The notes: a model not told the origin generated them from the sequence alone. Shown: positions 1-8,558, counted from the first letter of the stretch. The stretch: DNA of 64,000 nt from UBA7672 sp040398465 (GCA_040398465.1 JBBAUA010000017.1:1-64000), one strand, 5' to 3'. Translations and numbers: made by a program.

Positions 1-44
1 GCCATCTTGCCCATCGCCTCGCGGTCGATTGCGCCGTCGTCCAT
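1..44 (-). CDS. 5' end of an unidentified gene (truncated by window edge)
   Basis: Reading leftward from an ATG at 44-42, 14 codons are visible (MDDGAIDREAMGKM) before the window ends. A good ribosome binding site, AGGAG, sits about 7 bases upstream on the same strand, which is why I accept this short fragment as a gene start. It is divergent from the symporter gene at 243, so the 200 bases between must hold both promoters. The visible residues do not identify a family. Confidence 0.55.
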   Translation of the reverse strand, partial: MDDGAIDREAMGKM

Positions 45-242
45 GGAAGTCTCCTGGGGGCGGCTGGTCCGCCCGGCGGTCTTGTCCGCGATGTGTAGGC
101 GTTCGAGGCGGGTTGAGAAAGCGAGCGCCGCTGATGAAGAAAGAGGCCCGCCGCCCGCCCGGCGCTCCACGGACGGGCAAAGGGTAGTCAGCCCGCTTTC
201 GCGTGTTATGCAGGCAGATCGTTTCCGGGGAGCCCCTGACGC

Positions 243-1721
243 ATGCAACGCCTGATCTTCATAGGCCTGATTCTCGCGATGGTGCTGGGCGCGGCGGTTG
301 GCGCCTTCGTCTATGGCGACCAGGGCGCCCGGGTCACGGCGGCGGCAGACCGGGTGGCGGCGTTCGATACGAACCGGGATGGAACGCTGAGCGAAGAGGA
401 ATTCGCGGCCTCCGCGACGGGGCGGACCGATGGCCTGACCTTCGCGCAGGCAGACAAGAACAAGAACGGACAGGTCACGGCGCTCGAAATCGAGAAGACG
501 CCGACCAAGAGCCAGACGGATATTGCGAGCTATTTCAAGATCCTGTCGGACATTTTCCTGCGCCTGATCAAGATGATCGTGGCGCCTCTTGTCCTTACGA
601 CGTTGACCGTGGGCATCGCCCATCTGGGCGGCGGAGCGGCCGTGGGGCGGATCGGCGCGCGGACAATGGGTTGGTTCATCACGGCCTCGCTTGTGTCGCT
701 CGGGCTCGGCCTGGTCATGGTCAACCTGTTCCAGCCCGGGGTGAATTTCCCGGTCACCCTGGAGACGGCGGTGGCTGACCCTTCAACGGTGCAGACCGGT
801 GCGTTCTCGCTGGCGGAGTTCATCACGCACGTCTTCCCGACCTCGATCGTGGATGCGATGGCGCGCAACGAGATCCTGCAGATCGTGGTGATCTCCTTGT
901 TCCTCGGCGTGGCGCTGCAGGCGCTGGGACAGAAGACCGCGAAGGTGACGGACCTGCTGGAGCAGGGCGCTTTCCTGATGCTGAAGGTGACGGGCTACGT
1001 CATGATGGCGGCGCCGTTCGCGGTGTTCGGGGCCATCGCCTATACGGTCTCGCTTCAGGGTCTGGGCGTAATCGCCGACTATGGCCGCCTCGTGGGAACG
1101 TTCTTCCTTGCGCTTTTCGTGCTGTGGTCGCTGCTGATCTTCGTGGGTTTCCTTATCCTCGGGCCGCGCGTGTTCAAGCTGATCTGGGATGTGCGCGCGC
1201 CGGGGCTGCTGGCGTTTGCGACGGCGAGTTCGGAAGCGGCCTATCCGCGGCTGCTGGAACAGCTTGAGCGGCATGGCGTCGCCAACCGGGTGGTGTCGTT
1301 CGTCTTGCCGCTGGGCTATTCGTTCAACCTCGACGGCTCGATGATGTACTGCACCTTCGCGGTGATGTTCATCGCCCAGGCGATGGGCGTGCCGCTTACG
1401 ATTGAGCAGCAGATCGGCATGCTCCTGCTGCTCATGGTGACCTCGAAGGGGATCGCCGGGGTGCCACGCGCCTCGCTTGTCGTAATATCCGCTACGCTAC
1501 CCGCGATGGGCATGGATCCTGCCTGGATCGCGCTTGTGCTTGCGGTCGACGCCTTCATGGACATGGGGCGGACGGCCACCAACGTGATCGGAAACTCCAT
1601 TGCCTGCGCGGTGATCGCGAAGTGGGAAGGGCTGCTGTCCGATCCCGACAAGGACCCGCCGACCGTGGAGGAAGTTCTCGGATCAGGCGAGGAAGAAGCC
1701 GCGGCCACGAGGAATCGGTGA
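243..1721 (+). CDS. Dicarboxylate/amino acid:cation symporter (DAACS, SLC1-like) with two EF-hand loops
   Basis: 492-residue inner-membrane secondary transporter of the glutamate/dicarboxylate:cation symporter family. Family signatures are clear: IKMIVAPLVLTTL after the second helix, SFNLDGSMMY (the NMDGT-type substrate/Na site), SKGIAGVPRAS (hairpin 2 region) and DMGRTATNVIGNSIA near the end. Oddity: the segment between helix 1 (about residues 4-24) and helix 2 (about 95-118), where relatives have a short linker, holds two canonical 12-residue EF-hand loops, D42-N44-D46-T48-S50-E53 and D71-N73-N75-Q77-T79-E82. With the usual topology this segment faces the periplasm, so Ca2+ may tune transport (inference). 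The substrate cannot be fixed; C4-dicarboxylate, glutamate or aspartate are likely. The ATG is preceded by GGGGAG at a rather long spacing. Confidence 0.9.
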   Translation: MQRLIFIGLILAMVLGAAVGAFVYGDQGARVTAAADRVAAFDTNRDGTLSEEEFAASATGRTDGLTFAQADKNKNGQVTALEIEKTPTKSQTDIASYFKILSDIFLRLIKMIVAPLVLTTLTVGIAHLGGGAAVGRIGARTMGWFITASLVSLGLGLVMVNLFQPGVNFPVTLETAVADPSTVQTGAFSLAEFITHVFPTSIVDAMARNEILQIVVISLFLGVALQALGQKTAKVTDLLEQGAFLMLKVTGYVMMAAPFAVFGAIAYTVSLQGLGVIADYGRLVGTFFLALFVLWSLLIFVGFLILGPRVFKLIWDVRAPGLLAFATASSEAAYPRLLEQLERHGVANRVVSFVLPLGYSFNLDGSMMYCTFAVMFIAQAMGVPLTIEQQIGMLLLLMVTSKGIAGVPRASLVVISATLPAMGMDPAWIALVLAVDAFMDMGRTATNVIGNSIACAVIAKWEGLLSDPDKDPPTVEEVLGSGEEEAAATRNR

Positions 1722-1722
1722 C

Positions 1723-1761
1723 TTGGAAACGCGCGGTGCTGACGCACCGGTCAGTTTCCAA
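1723..1761. repeat. Two-part hairpin just after the symporter stop codon
   Basis: TTGGAAAC at 1723-1730 pairs perfectly with GTTTCCAA at 1754-1761, and inside it GGTGC (1735-1739) pairs with GCACC (1744-1748) around a TGAC loop. It begins two bases after the stop codon, so it may stabilise the mRNA 3' end or terminate transcription, but no T-run follows. The rest of the 1762-2068 gap holds no convincing gene, only the leader of the TonB cluster. Confidence 0.45.
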
Positions 1762-2068
1762 CTCAGAAAGTTGAAGCGAGAGGCGCCACTGCTCGTTGAC
1801 GCGGCATGACGTGCGGGGCATATCACCGCGAAAGAAGGGTCGCCGGCTCCCCCCGGCGGTGCGGCGAACAACAATAACAGCGCCGTTTCCGAGGCCCCAG
1901 CGAGCCGACGCATTCGACAGAAATGCGACGAGAACGCGCAACCTGTTCTGCAAAAAACGGCGCTGTCAGACTGGCGCTTGGGGCAAAACGAAGGCATAGA
2001 TTTCCGGTCTCACCACCAAGGCCTAGATGCCGGGGTTGAGACGCTGGGGCGTCGAGAGCGAGAGAGAC

Positions 2069-2743
2069 ATGTATTACGCTACAAAGCGGAGCAATACCAC
2101 GACACGTGCCGTCGGCGTTGTCGGTGTCGTGCTTGGGCTTGGCGTTTCGGGCTACGCCCTCGCCAACGGACTCGGCATCATCGAGACTAATGATCGGGTC
2201 GAGACCGAGGTCGTCATGATCGAGGAACTCGAAGAGATCGTCGAGGACGAACCGCCGCCGCCGCCGGTCGACGTCGACCTGCCGCCGCCGCCGCCGCAGG
2301 TCATCCTGCCGGACTTCGTGTTCGACACGCCGCCGCCGCAAGAGAACGCCGTGAGGCAGGTGCAGGCCGTCGCCAATCCGGCGCCGCCGCCGCCGCCGGC
2401 TCCCGCCGCCAAGCCCGCGCCTCCGCCGCGTCCGGCCGTGAGCCCCAAGCCCAATACCAAGCGTTTCGAGGAGATGCTCAACAAGGACTATCCCGACAGC
2501 GCCATCCGCAAGAAGCAGGACGGCTCGGTTACGGTGTCCATGTGCATGAGCGTCGATGGTCGTGCGAGCGACGTGCAGGTTGTAAAGTCGAGCGGCGTTG
2601 AAGCTCTCGACAAGGCCACGGTGCAGGGGATGGCCAAGCTGCGCTTCGAGCCAGCCAAGGACGGCAACGGCAAGCCCATTGCCTGGTGCCCGCCGGTGTA
2701 CTCGCCTTACGTGTTTACGGTGGTCTGGCGGTTGCCCGAATAA
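2069..2743 (+). CDS. TonB-family energy transducer
   Basis: 224-residue TonB-like protein linking the ExbBD proton channel to outer-membrane receptors. A single N-terminal membrane anchor (about residues 14-36) is followed by an acidic then strongly proline-rich linker (about 60-128, with runs of five or six Pro) and a C-terminal TonB domain starting YPDSAIRKKQDGSVTVSMCMS (about 141-222). Two cysteines, C159 and C207, could form a periplasmic disulfide. I start at the ATG at 2069 rather than 2027 because it puts the basic stretch YYATKRSNTTTR directly before the anchor. exbB and two exbD genes follow on the same strand, which supports the role. The TonB domain is short and divergent, so receptor specificity cannot be read. 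Confidence 0.88.
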   Translation: MYYATKRSNTTTRAVGVVGVVLGLGVSGYALANGLGIIETNDRVETEVVMIEELEEIVEDEPPPPPVDVDLPPPPPQVILPDFVFDTPPPQENAVRQVQAVANPAPPPPPAPAAKPAPPPRPAVSPKPNTKRFEEMLNKDYPDSAIRKKQDGSVTVSMCMSVDGRASDVQVVKSSGVEALDKATVQGMAKLRFEPAKDGNGKPIAWCPPVYSPYVFTVVWRLPE

Positions 2744-2870
2744 GGGCGACAGGTCGAAAGGCGCGCTGGGGATTTGTCACTCAAGCGGGTTATCAATCAG
2801 GCGGCACGAAGGGATAGCTTCGCACCGCCACAACTAGTCTCGGGGCGACCCGAATGAGGAGAAGACGGTT

Positions 2871-3752
2871 ATGAAGACGGCGTATCTCGGGGATGGTCTG
2901 AAGCGGCAGTCCAATCCGGTAAAATTGTTGCTTGCCGCGCTTGCGATCCTTTCCATGCCGATGGCTGCGCTTGCGCAGCCAGCCGACGCCCCGCCGATGC
3001 TTCCGACGGAAGACGCCGCTCCGGCTGCTCCCGAAGCTGCCGCGCCGGCTGCTGAAGCTGCCGCAGAAGGCAAGGCCGACGGCGAAGCTCATTCGCTGGA
3101 CGAAGCCTTCACGCTGGCGGCCGTGTGGACCGAGAGCGACGAAGTCGGCAAGGGCACGCTGATCATCATGATCATCATGTTCGCTGGCACGATCTACATC
3201 GCCGTCACCAAGGCGGTGGATCAGACCATGCTGAGCAACCAGATGAAGAAGATCCCGGCTTTCTGGGACGCCAACACGCTCGACGAGGGCCTTGACCTTC
3301 TCGGCCGCAACAACGCCTTCCGCGCTGTTGCCGAAGGCGCTATCGCTCAGGCCAACTCGGCGCAGGCCGGCCTTGGCGCGCGTATCTCGCGCTCCGACCG
3401 CATGTCGCACCAGGTTGGCATCGAGCTTGAGCGGATCAACGGACGCCTTCAGGGCGGCATGGCCTTCCTTGCCACCGTCGGAGCCATCTGCCCGTTCGTC
3501 GGCCTGTTCGGCACGGTGTGGGGCATCGTGAAAGCGCTGATCACCATCACCGCTTCGGGCGACGCCTCGATCGAGCGTGTGGCCGGTCCGGTCGGTGAAG
3601 CTCTGATCATGACCGCCATCGGTCTCGCGGTCGCCGTCCCGGCGGTTATCTTCTACAACCTGCTCGGCCGCCGGAACAAGAACATCTCCGACGCCGCGCG
3701 CCACTTCGCCTACGACGTCGACAAGCTGATGGCTTCTTCGGCCAAGGCCTAA
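2871..3752 (+). CDS. exbB: ExbB/TolQ/MotA-type proton channel subunit
   Basis: 293-residue ExbB-like inner-membrane protein. It has an N-terminal signal-like segment ending ALA-QPADAPP (cleavage near residue 35), then a periplasmic Ala/Pro/Glu-rich stretch (about 36-75) absent from short ExbB proteins. Three membrane helices follow (about 97-115, 200-226, 243-268). The conserved core GGMAFLATVGAICPFVGLFG and the following helices match the MotA/TolQ/ExbB family. GAGGAG at 2856-2861 is a strong ribosome site for the ATG at 2871. With the ExbD subunits it forms the proton-motive-force-driven motor that energises the TonB protein upstream. The extended, cleaved N-terminus is the variant found in multi-gene TonB clusters of Xanthomonas-like and alphaproteobacterial species (family knowledge). 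Confidence 0.93.
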   Translation: MKTAYLGDGLKRQSNPVKLLLAALAILSMPMAALAQPADAPPMLPTEDAAPAAPEAAAPAAEAAAEGKADGEAHSLDEAFTLAAVWTESDEVGKGTLIIMIIMFAGTIYIAVTKAVDQTMLSNQMKKIPAFWDANTLDEGLDLLGRNNAFRAVAEGAIAQANSAQAGLGARISRSDRMSHQVGIELERINGRLQGGMAFLATVGAICPFVGLFGTVWGIVKALITITASGDASIERVAGPVGEALIMTAIGLAVAVPAVIFYNLLGRRNKNISDAARHFAYDVDKLMASSAKA

Positions 3753-3779
3753 GGTCGCGGCTGCTCAGGAGGCCACACC

Positions 3780-4241
3780 ATGTCTGACGAAAAGATAGGC
3801 AAAGAAGGCGGAGGCGGCATCCAGCTGGTCGAGGAGGAGGATTCTCCGGTCAACTCCTCGATCAACACGACCCCGCTCGTCGACGTCATGCTTGTGATGC
3901 TGATCATCTTCCTGATCACCATCCCGGTGGCGGTGAAGAGCATCGAAGTTGAAATGCCGACCGAGCGGAACCAGGTGGTTGTCCCCAAGAGGGAGAACAT
4001 CAACCTTTCCGTTCGGGCAGACGGCGCCGTCTATGAGGACCTCAAGGAACTCACCGAAACCCAGCTGGCGCAAAGGATGGCGGCCTTCGCCCGCCAGGAC
4101 CCGCAACCTGAAGTGCATATCCGCGGAGACCTTTCGACCCCGTATTTCCAGGTCGGCAAGGTTGTCGAGATCGCACAGAGGTCCGGCATCCTGAAGGTCG
4201 GCTTCATCACCAAGGCGCCGCGCCCAGGTAGCCCCAGCTGA
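3780..4241 (+). CDS. exbD: ExbD/TolR-type subunit, first copy
   Basis: 153-residue ExbD-like protein with a cytoplasmic acidic N-terminus, a single helix (about residues 34-52) carrying the essential channel aspartate in PLVDVMLVMLIIF (D35), and a periplasmic C-terminal domain. AGGAGG lies directly upstream of the start. The gene is 27 bases behind exbB and is presumably cotranscribed. Its core is a normal length; the closest paralogue is the next gene. Together they suggest a motor with two different ExbD partners. Confidence 0.93.
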   Translation: MSDEKIGKEGGGGIQLVEEEDSPVNSSINTTPLVDVMLVMLIIFLITIPVAVKSIEVEMPTERNQVVVPKRENINLSVRADGAVYEDLKELTETQLAQRMAAFARQDPQPEVHIRGDLSTPYFQVGKVVEIAQRSGILKVGFITKAPRPGSPS

Positions 4242-4252
4242 CGTGTAAACTT

Positions 4253-4279
4253 CCCTCTCCCCGGATCCCGGGGGGAGGG
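4253..4279. repeat. GC-rich palindrome between the two exbD genes
   Basis: CCCTCTCCCCGG and the inverted CCGGGGGGAGGG flank ATC in the 56-base gap between the two exbD genes. Such a hairpin could stabilise or process the operon mRNA. The CTCCCC/GGGGAG arms resemble small dispersed palindromes seen elsewhere in this window (for example 50468-50496). Confidence 0.55.
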
Positions 4280-4297
4280 CAAAAGGAGTAATGCCTC

Positions 4298-4717
4298 ATG
4301 GCAATGGCAGTCGGCGAACGCGAAGAAGGCGAGCCGCTTTCAGAAATCAACACGACGCCGCTGATCGACGTGATGCTGGTGCTGCTGATCATGATGATTG
4401 TGACGCTGCCGCCGCAGCGCCACGCCGTGAAGCTCGACACGCCGCTTCCGCCGCCGCCGGACCAGCCGCCGCCGCCGGACGATATGCCGGATCCGATCCG
4501 CATCATGATCGGGTTCGACAACCAGATTTCCTGGATGGGCGAGATCGTGGACCGCAATTCGCTGGATGCGCGGATGAAGATCGAAGCCGGCCGCGCGATG
4601 CAGCCCGAGATCCACATTGAACCGGACCGTCAGGCCCAGTACGGCGTGGTCGCTCACGTGATGGCCGCCGCCCAGCGGAATGGCCTCAAGAAGATGGGTG
4701 TGATCGGGGGGACGTGA
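4298..4717 (+). CDS. exbD: ExbD/TolR-type subunit, second copy with polyproline linker
   Basis: 139-residue second ExbD-like protein. The channel aspartate is D24 in PLIDVMLVLLIMMIV. Just after the helix there is an unusual proline-rich linker, LPPPPDQPPPPDDMPDP (about residues 49-65), before the periplasmic domain, echoing the polyproline linker in the TonB protein of the same cluster. GGAG at 4285-4288 is nine bases ahead of the chosen ATG. Known systems with two ExbD subunits need only one for iron uptake, the other serving other substrates; which applies here is not visible. Confidence 0.92.
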   Translation: MAMAVGEREEGEPLSEINTTPLIDVMLVLLIMMIVTLPPQRHAVKLDTPLPPPPDQPPPPDDMPDPIRIMIGFDNQISWMGEIVDRNSLDARMKIEAGRAMQPEIHIEPDRQAQYGVVAHVMAAAQRNGLKKMGVIGGT

Positions 4718-4927
4718 GCCAACGGCAAGTTGATTGCGTCGTGATCAGGATACCTTGATCGCGCCGCATTGTGCCCGGTGTCTTTGCAGGCGGTGCCCGT
4801 CCGACGGTCGGGGGCCGCCTTGCACAGTTCAAGCTGCGTGAATCGAGTTGAGGATGGGGTCGGGCGAGCTATATCGAATGCTAACCTGATCGCGATGCCA
4901 GATCAGAACCAAGGTGGAGGATTAAAG

Positions 4928-6157
4928 ATGCACTCGTTCGGCAAAGCCTTGCGCAACAGCCTGCCCGGTCTGGGCCTTGGCCTGCTCGGCGCAGCCAGCG
5001 TCGCGATGGCCCCCGCGGCCTACGCCCAGAAGGTCACGGCGAAGAAGGAGTTCGTCGAGAACCTGCAGGCGGCATCAGCGGCGCTCAACTCCGGCAACTT
5101 CAGCCAGGCGCTCGCCAAGGCGGACGCTGCCGCCCCGCACGCCTCGGGCGCGCAGCAGCGCGGCGCGATCGAGCAGATCCGCGTCGGCGCCAGCTGCGCC
5201 CCGTCATTGAAGAACCATCAGGCCTGCATCGCCGCGATCGAGAAAGCCAAGTCCTCTGGCGGCAGCGGCATCCCGACCAAGAACTACGACCAGATGCTTG
5301 CCGGCCGCTATGCCGACGCCGGCAACAGCGGGAAGGCGCTCGCCCAGACCAAGGAAAACATCTCGAAGTACGGCGGCACGGCCACCGAGCATGCCTTCGT
5401 TGCGAAGAAGGAACTCGAAGCCAAGAACTTCGCCGGCGCGCAGTCCGCGATCAACAAGGCGATCGCCGCCGGCAAGCCGACGTCGACCCACTATAACATC
5501 CTGCTCAACGCCCTCGCCGGCCAGAACAAGATGGACGAGTACTACAAGACGCTCGAGCGCATCGCGCCGTCGATGGGCAACGATACCTACTGGCGCATGC
5601 TGATCGAGCGGGCGAAGAAGGAGCCGACCTATCGCTCCAACGATGTCGGACTTGATGTGTTTCGCGCAATGGAAGCCGCCAAGGTCAACCTGAAGCCGCA
5701 GGAACGTTTCGAGATGGCGGAGGCTGCGCGTAACCGCGGCATCGCGATCGAAGCCGCCAACTCCTGGGCGGTTCTGGTCAAGGCGGGCGACGCCAACGTG
5801 ACGAAGAACAAGCCGCTGGTCGACTCCGTGACCAAGGCCGCCGCCGCCGACAAGGCAACTGAGCTGGCGAAGAGCGAAGCCACCGCTGCGACGCGTGCGA
5901 CCGGCGAACAGTTCGGCATCGTCGCCGAAGGTTATCTCGCCAACGGCAACACCGCGAAGGCGATTGAGTTGTTCAACAAGGCGCTGGCCAAGGGCGAAAT
6001 GCCCGCGGGCACGGCTGACCTCGTGAAGCTGCGTCTCGGCGTCGCCCAGATGAAAGCTGGCAAGAAGGCGGATGCCGTAAAGACCTGGCAGTCGATCAAG
6101 GCTGACAACGGCGCAGCCTGGCTGGCCAAGACCTGGATCGCGATCTCCAAGTCGTAA
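4928..6157 (+). CDS. Secreted helical-repeat (TPR-like) protein linked to the TonB cluster
   Basis: 409-residue protein with a clear signal peptide (cleavage near AYA-QKVTAKKEF, residue 33), so it acts in the periplasm. The mature part is Ala/Lys-rich and almost wholly helical, with degenerate 34-residue-like units such as FSQALAKADAAAP, GNSGKALAQTKENISKYG, GNTAKAIELFNKALAKGEMPAG and GKKADAVKTWQSIK, which look like tetratricopeptide repeats. GGAGGA precedes the ATG at 4928. It lies 210 bases after the second exbD on the same strand and ends at a strong terminator, so it may be the last gene of the TonB locus or have its own promoter in the gap. A scaffold or partner role for the TonB motor is inference; no enzymatic motif is seen. 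Confidence 0.8.
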   Translation: MHSFGKALRNSLPGLGLGLLGAASVAMAPAAYAQKVTAKKEFVENLQAASAALNSGNFSQALAKADAAAPHASGAQQRGAIEQIRVGASCAPSLKNHQACIAAIEKAKSSGGSGIPTKNYDQMLAGRYADAGNSGKALAQTKENISKYGGTATEHAFVAKKELEAKNFAGAQSAINKAIAAGKPTSTHYNILLNALAGQNKMDEYYKTLERIAPSMGNDTYWRMLIERAKKEPTYRSNDVGLDVFRAMEAAKVNLKPQERFEMAEAARNRGIAIEAANSWAVLVKAGDANVTKNKPLVDSVTKAAAADKATELAKSEATAATRATGEQFGIVAEGYLANGNTAKAIELFNKALAKGEMPAGTADLVKLRLGVAQMKAGKKADAVKTWQSIKADNGAAWLAKTWIAISKS

Positions 6158-6179
6158 GCACGGCCTGACATGAATTGCG

Positions 6180-6209
6180 AAGGCCCGGCTGGAAACAGCC
6201 GGGCCTTTT
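6180..6209 (+). terminator. Rho-independent terminator of the TonB cluster
   Basis: AAGGCCCGGCT (6180-6190) pairs perfectly with AGCCGGGCCTT (6197-6207) around a GGAAAC loop and runs into TTTT. It lies 23 bases after the stop of the TPR-like gene and separates it from the ABC-F gene. Confidence 0.9.
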
Positions 6210-6317
6210 GCCTTTCGGGGCTCTAACCGGACGGAATGGCCGCAGGATCGGCGTTTGACGCACCGCGGCCAAGCCGTCATACGGGCGGCAAAAGACGCCC
6301 AGAAATCCTCTCCCACC

Positions 6318-8225
6318 ATGCTCCAGATCAACGACCTGACTTTCCGTATCGACGGCCGGCCCCTGTTCGAGGGGGCTTCGGCGCAGATTGCCGATGGCTG
6401 GAAGGTCGGCCTCGTTGGTCGGAACGGCACGGGCAAGTCGACCCTGCTGCGCATCATCCGTGAGGAGCTCGCCAAGGGCGAGGGCAATGGCGATGGGTCG
6501 GTGCGCATCAATCGCGGCGCCAAGATGGGTTACGTGCTGCAGGAGGTGCCTGCCAACGACACCAGCCTGCTCGACGTCGTGCTGGAAGCCGACCACGAAC
6601 GCGCCAGCCTGATGCGCGAGGCGGACACCTGTGAAGACCCTGACCGCATCGGCGAAATCCACGAGCGGCTGGCCGATATCGATGCCTGGTCGGGCGAGGC
6701 GCGGGCGGCGGAAATCCTCGTCGGCCTCGGCTTCACCCAGAACGACATGTCGCGCGCCTGCAAGGAATTCTCCGGTGGCTGGCGCATGCGCGCGGCGCTC
6801 GGCGGCGTGCTGTTTGCGCAGCCAGAGCTTCTGCTGCTGGACGAGCCGACCAACTATCTCGATCTCGAAGGCGCGGCCTGGCTTGAACAATACCTGCGCA
6901 AATACCCGCACACCGTCGTCATCGTCAGCCACGACCGCGACTTGCTGAACCGTTCGGTCACGCACATCCTCGCGGTCGAGAACGCCAGGCTGGTGCTGCA
7001 GGCGGGCGGCTACGACACCTATCTGCAGCGGCGAGCGGAGCGCACGCAGCACCTCGCCGCGCAGAAGGAAAAGCAGGACGTCCAGCGCGCCCACATGCAG
7101 TCCTTCATCGACCGCTTCAAGGCCAAGGCCTCCAAGGCCGCGCAGGCGCAGAGCCGGATGAAGATGCTCGAGAAGATGACGGTCATCACCGTGCCGCTGT
7201 CGGAGCGCACCGTGCCGTTCAAGTTCTACGAAGTCGAAGAACTCGCCTCGCCTATTCTCGAGCTGGACAAGGTCGACATGGGGTACGCCGCGGGCAAGCC
7301 TGTGCTTGAGCGGGTGTCCCTGCGTCTCGACTTCGATGACCGCATCGCCATCGTCGGCGCCAACGGACAGGGCAAGACGACGCTGGTGAAGTCGATCGCG
7401 CAGAAACTGCCGCTGCTGCAGGGCTTGCGGCGCGCCTCGAAGAACCTGCGCATCGGCTATTTCAGCCAGGACCAGCTCGACGAACTGCGCGCCGGCGAGA
7501 CCGTGCTCGACCACGTGAAGGACCTGCTGCCGAACGCCGGCCAGGCCCAGGTGCGCGCGCTCGCGGCCCAGTTCGGCTTCGGTCATGAGAAGTGCGAGAC
7601 GAAGGTCGACAAGCTTTCGGGCGGCGAGAAGGTGCGCCTGCTGATGGGGCTCACCACCTACAGGAAGCCGCACATTCTCATTCTCGACGAACCGACGTCG
7701 CACCTAGACATCGATAGCCGCGAGGCGCTGATCTATGCGCTGAACGAGTTCAACGGCGCAGTGCTGGTCATCACCCACGACACCTATCTGGCGGAAGCGA
7801 CGGCTGACCGGCTCTGGCTGGTCAACAACGGCAAGGCCAACCCGTATGATGGCGACCTCGCCGACTACAAGGCGCTGGTCCTCGCCGCCGACCGCCCCGA
7901 TGCAGACAAGCAGCACGCCATCGCGCGCGCGGAGATTGCGGCGGCTGCGGAGAAGGCGTCTGCGCCAGCAGCCGGCGGTCACGAGAAACCGAAATCCGCG
8001 CCAAAAATGTCGTTCAAGCAGAAGCACCGTATCGAGACCGCCGAGAAGGAGGTCGAGAAGCAGCGCGCCGCGCTGGAGTTGCTGGACCGCGACCTCGGCG
8101 ACCCCGGCACGTTCACGCACAAGGCCGATGCCGAGGCCAAGCTGAAGGCGCGCGCGAAGGTTCAGGCCCAGCTTGATGCCGCGGAGGCCGAGTGGCTCGC
8201 GGCGCTTGAGGCCGCGGAGCAGTAA
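6318..8225 (+). CDS. ABC-F family ATPase (YheS/Uup-like), ribosome-associated
   Basis: 635-residue soluble protein with two ABC domains in tandem and no membrane helices, the ABC-F layout. Domain 1: Walker A GRNGTGKST (34-42), signature FSGGWRMR (151-158), Walker B LLLLDEPTNYLD (171-182). A charged linker (about 235-300) is the P-site tRNA interaction motif region of ABC-F proteins. Domain 2: Walker A GANGQGKTT (347-355), signature LSGGEKVR (433-440), Walker B HILILDEPTSHLD (452-464). The C-terminal about 90 residues are Lys/Glu/Ala-rich and predicted coiled coil. The family acts on stalled or idling ribosomes; some members give antibiotic resistance, but nothing here singles that out. The start at MLQINDLTF is chosen by homology; the ribosome site is poor, so initiation may be weak or leaderless. 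Confidence 0.92.
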   Translation: MLQINDLTFRIDGRPLFEGASAQIADGWKVGLVGRNGTGKSTLLRIIREELAKGEGNGDGSVRINRGAKMGYVLQEVPANDTSLLDVVLEADHERASLMREADTCEDPDRIGEIHERLADIDAWSGEARAAEILVGLGFTQNDMSRACKEFSGGWRMRAALGGVLFAQPELLLLDEPTNYLDLEGAAWLEQYLRKYPHTVVIVSHDRDLLNRSVTHILAVENARLVLQAGGYDTYLQRRAERTQHLAAQKEKQDVQRAHMQSFIDRFKAKASKAAQAQSRMKMLEKMTVITVPLSERTVPFKFYEVEELASPILELDKVDMGYAAGKPVLERVSLRLDFDDRIAIVGANGQGKTTLVKSIAQKLPLLQGLRRASKNLRIGYFSQDQLDELRAGETVLDHVKDLLPNAGQAQVRALAAQFGFGHEKCETKVDKLSGGEKVRLLMGLTTYRKPHILILDEPTSHLDIDSREALIYALNEFNGAVLVITHDTYLAEATADRLWLVNNGKANPYDGDLADYKALVLAADRPDADKQHAIARAEIAAAAEKASAPAAGGHEKPKSAPKMSFKQKHRIETAEKEVEKQRAALELLDRDLGDPGTFTHKADAEAKLKARAKVQAQLDAAEAEWLAALEAAEQ

Positions 8226-8261
8226 AGCTCCGCGAACTGGAGCGGATCGTGGCGCGTGCGA

Positions 8262-8546
8262 TCAGGCCCCGCCACCGCCGCCGCCGCCGCCACCACCTCC
8301 ACCGCCGCCCTTGCCTTGGGTGCGGCGGAGCATCTGGTTGCCGGCGGCGCCGCCAAAGGCTTTTCCGCCGCCCTTCAGCTGGGTCGGATCGAAGCCGGGC
8401 TTCTTGAGGCCGCCGGGCGGGCCGTTCTTTGCGGCCTTGGCGCTCTGCAGCTTTTCGAGCGCTTTTTTCGCGATATCGCTCTGGCTACCGGCTGTGTCGA
8501 CAGCCTTGGCCTTCGCCGGTTTCTTGGGGTCGCTCGCCTTGGCCAT
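8262..8546 (-). CDS. Small basic protein with polyglycine tail
   Basis: 94-residue protein of unknown function. The N-terminal half is Lys/Ala-rich and helical (SDIAKKALEKLQSAKAAKNG); the middle is GLKKPGFDPTQLKGGGKAFGGAAGNQML; the end is an uninterrupted run of 14 glycines before a final Ala. GGAG lies about 8 bases ahead of the ATG, and the gene starts 12 bases after the PTPS gene, so it looks like the last gene of the pterin operon. The Gly tail is encoded by an imperfect GCC/ACC-type triplet repeat (about 8265-8310) that could vary in length without breaking the frame. The family is not recognised. Confidence 0.6.
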   Translation of the reverse strand: MAKASDPKKPAKAKAVDTAGSQSDIAKKALEKLQSAKAAKNGPPGGLKKPGFDPTQLKGGGKAFGGAAGNQMLRRTQGKGGGGGGGGGGGGGGA

Positions 8547-8558
8547 TTTTCGGCTCCG

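Noticed and set aside
6096..7703. 535-codon open frame on the minus strand opposite the ABC-F gene
   Set aside because: It is a mirror frame caused by high GC codon bias; the protein is Arg/His/Leu-rich without any motif, whereas the plus strand has two full ABC domains.
8265..8310. Triplet tract as a phase-variable switch
   Set aside because: Triplet changes keep the frame, so it cannot switch the gene off; kept only as a length-variable tail.
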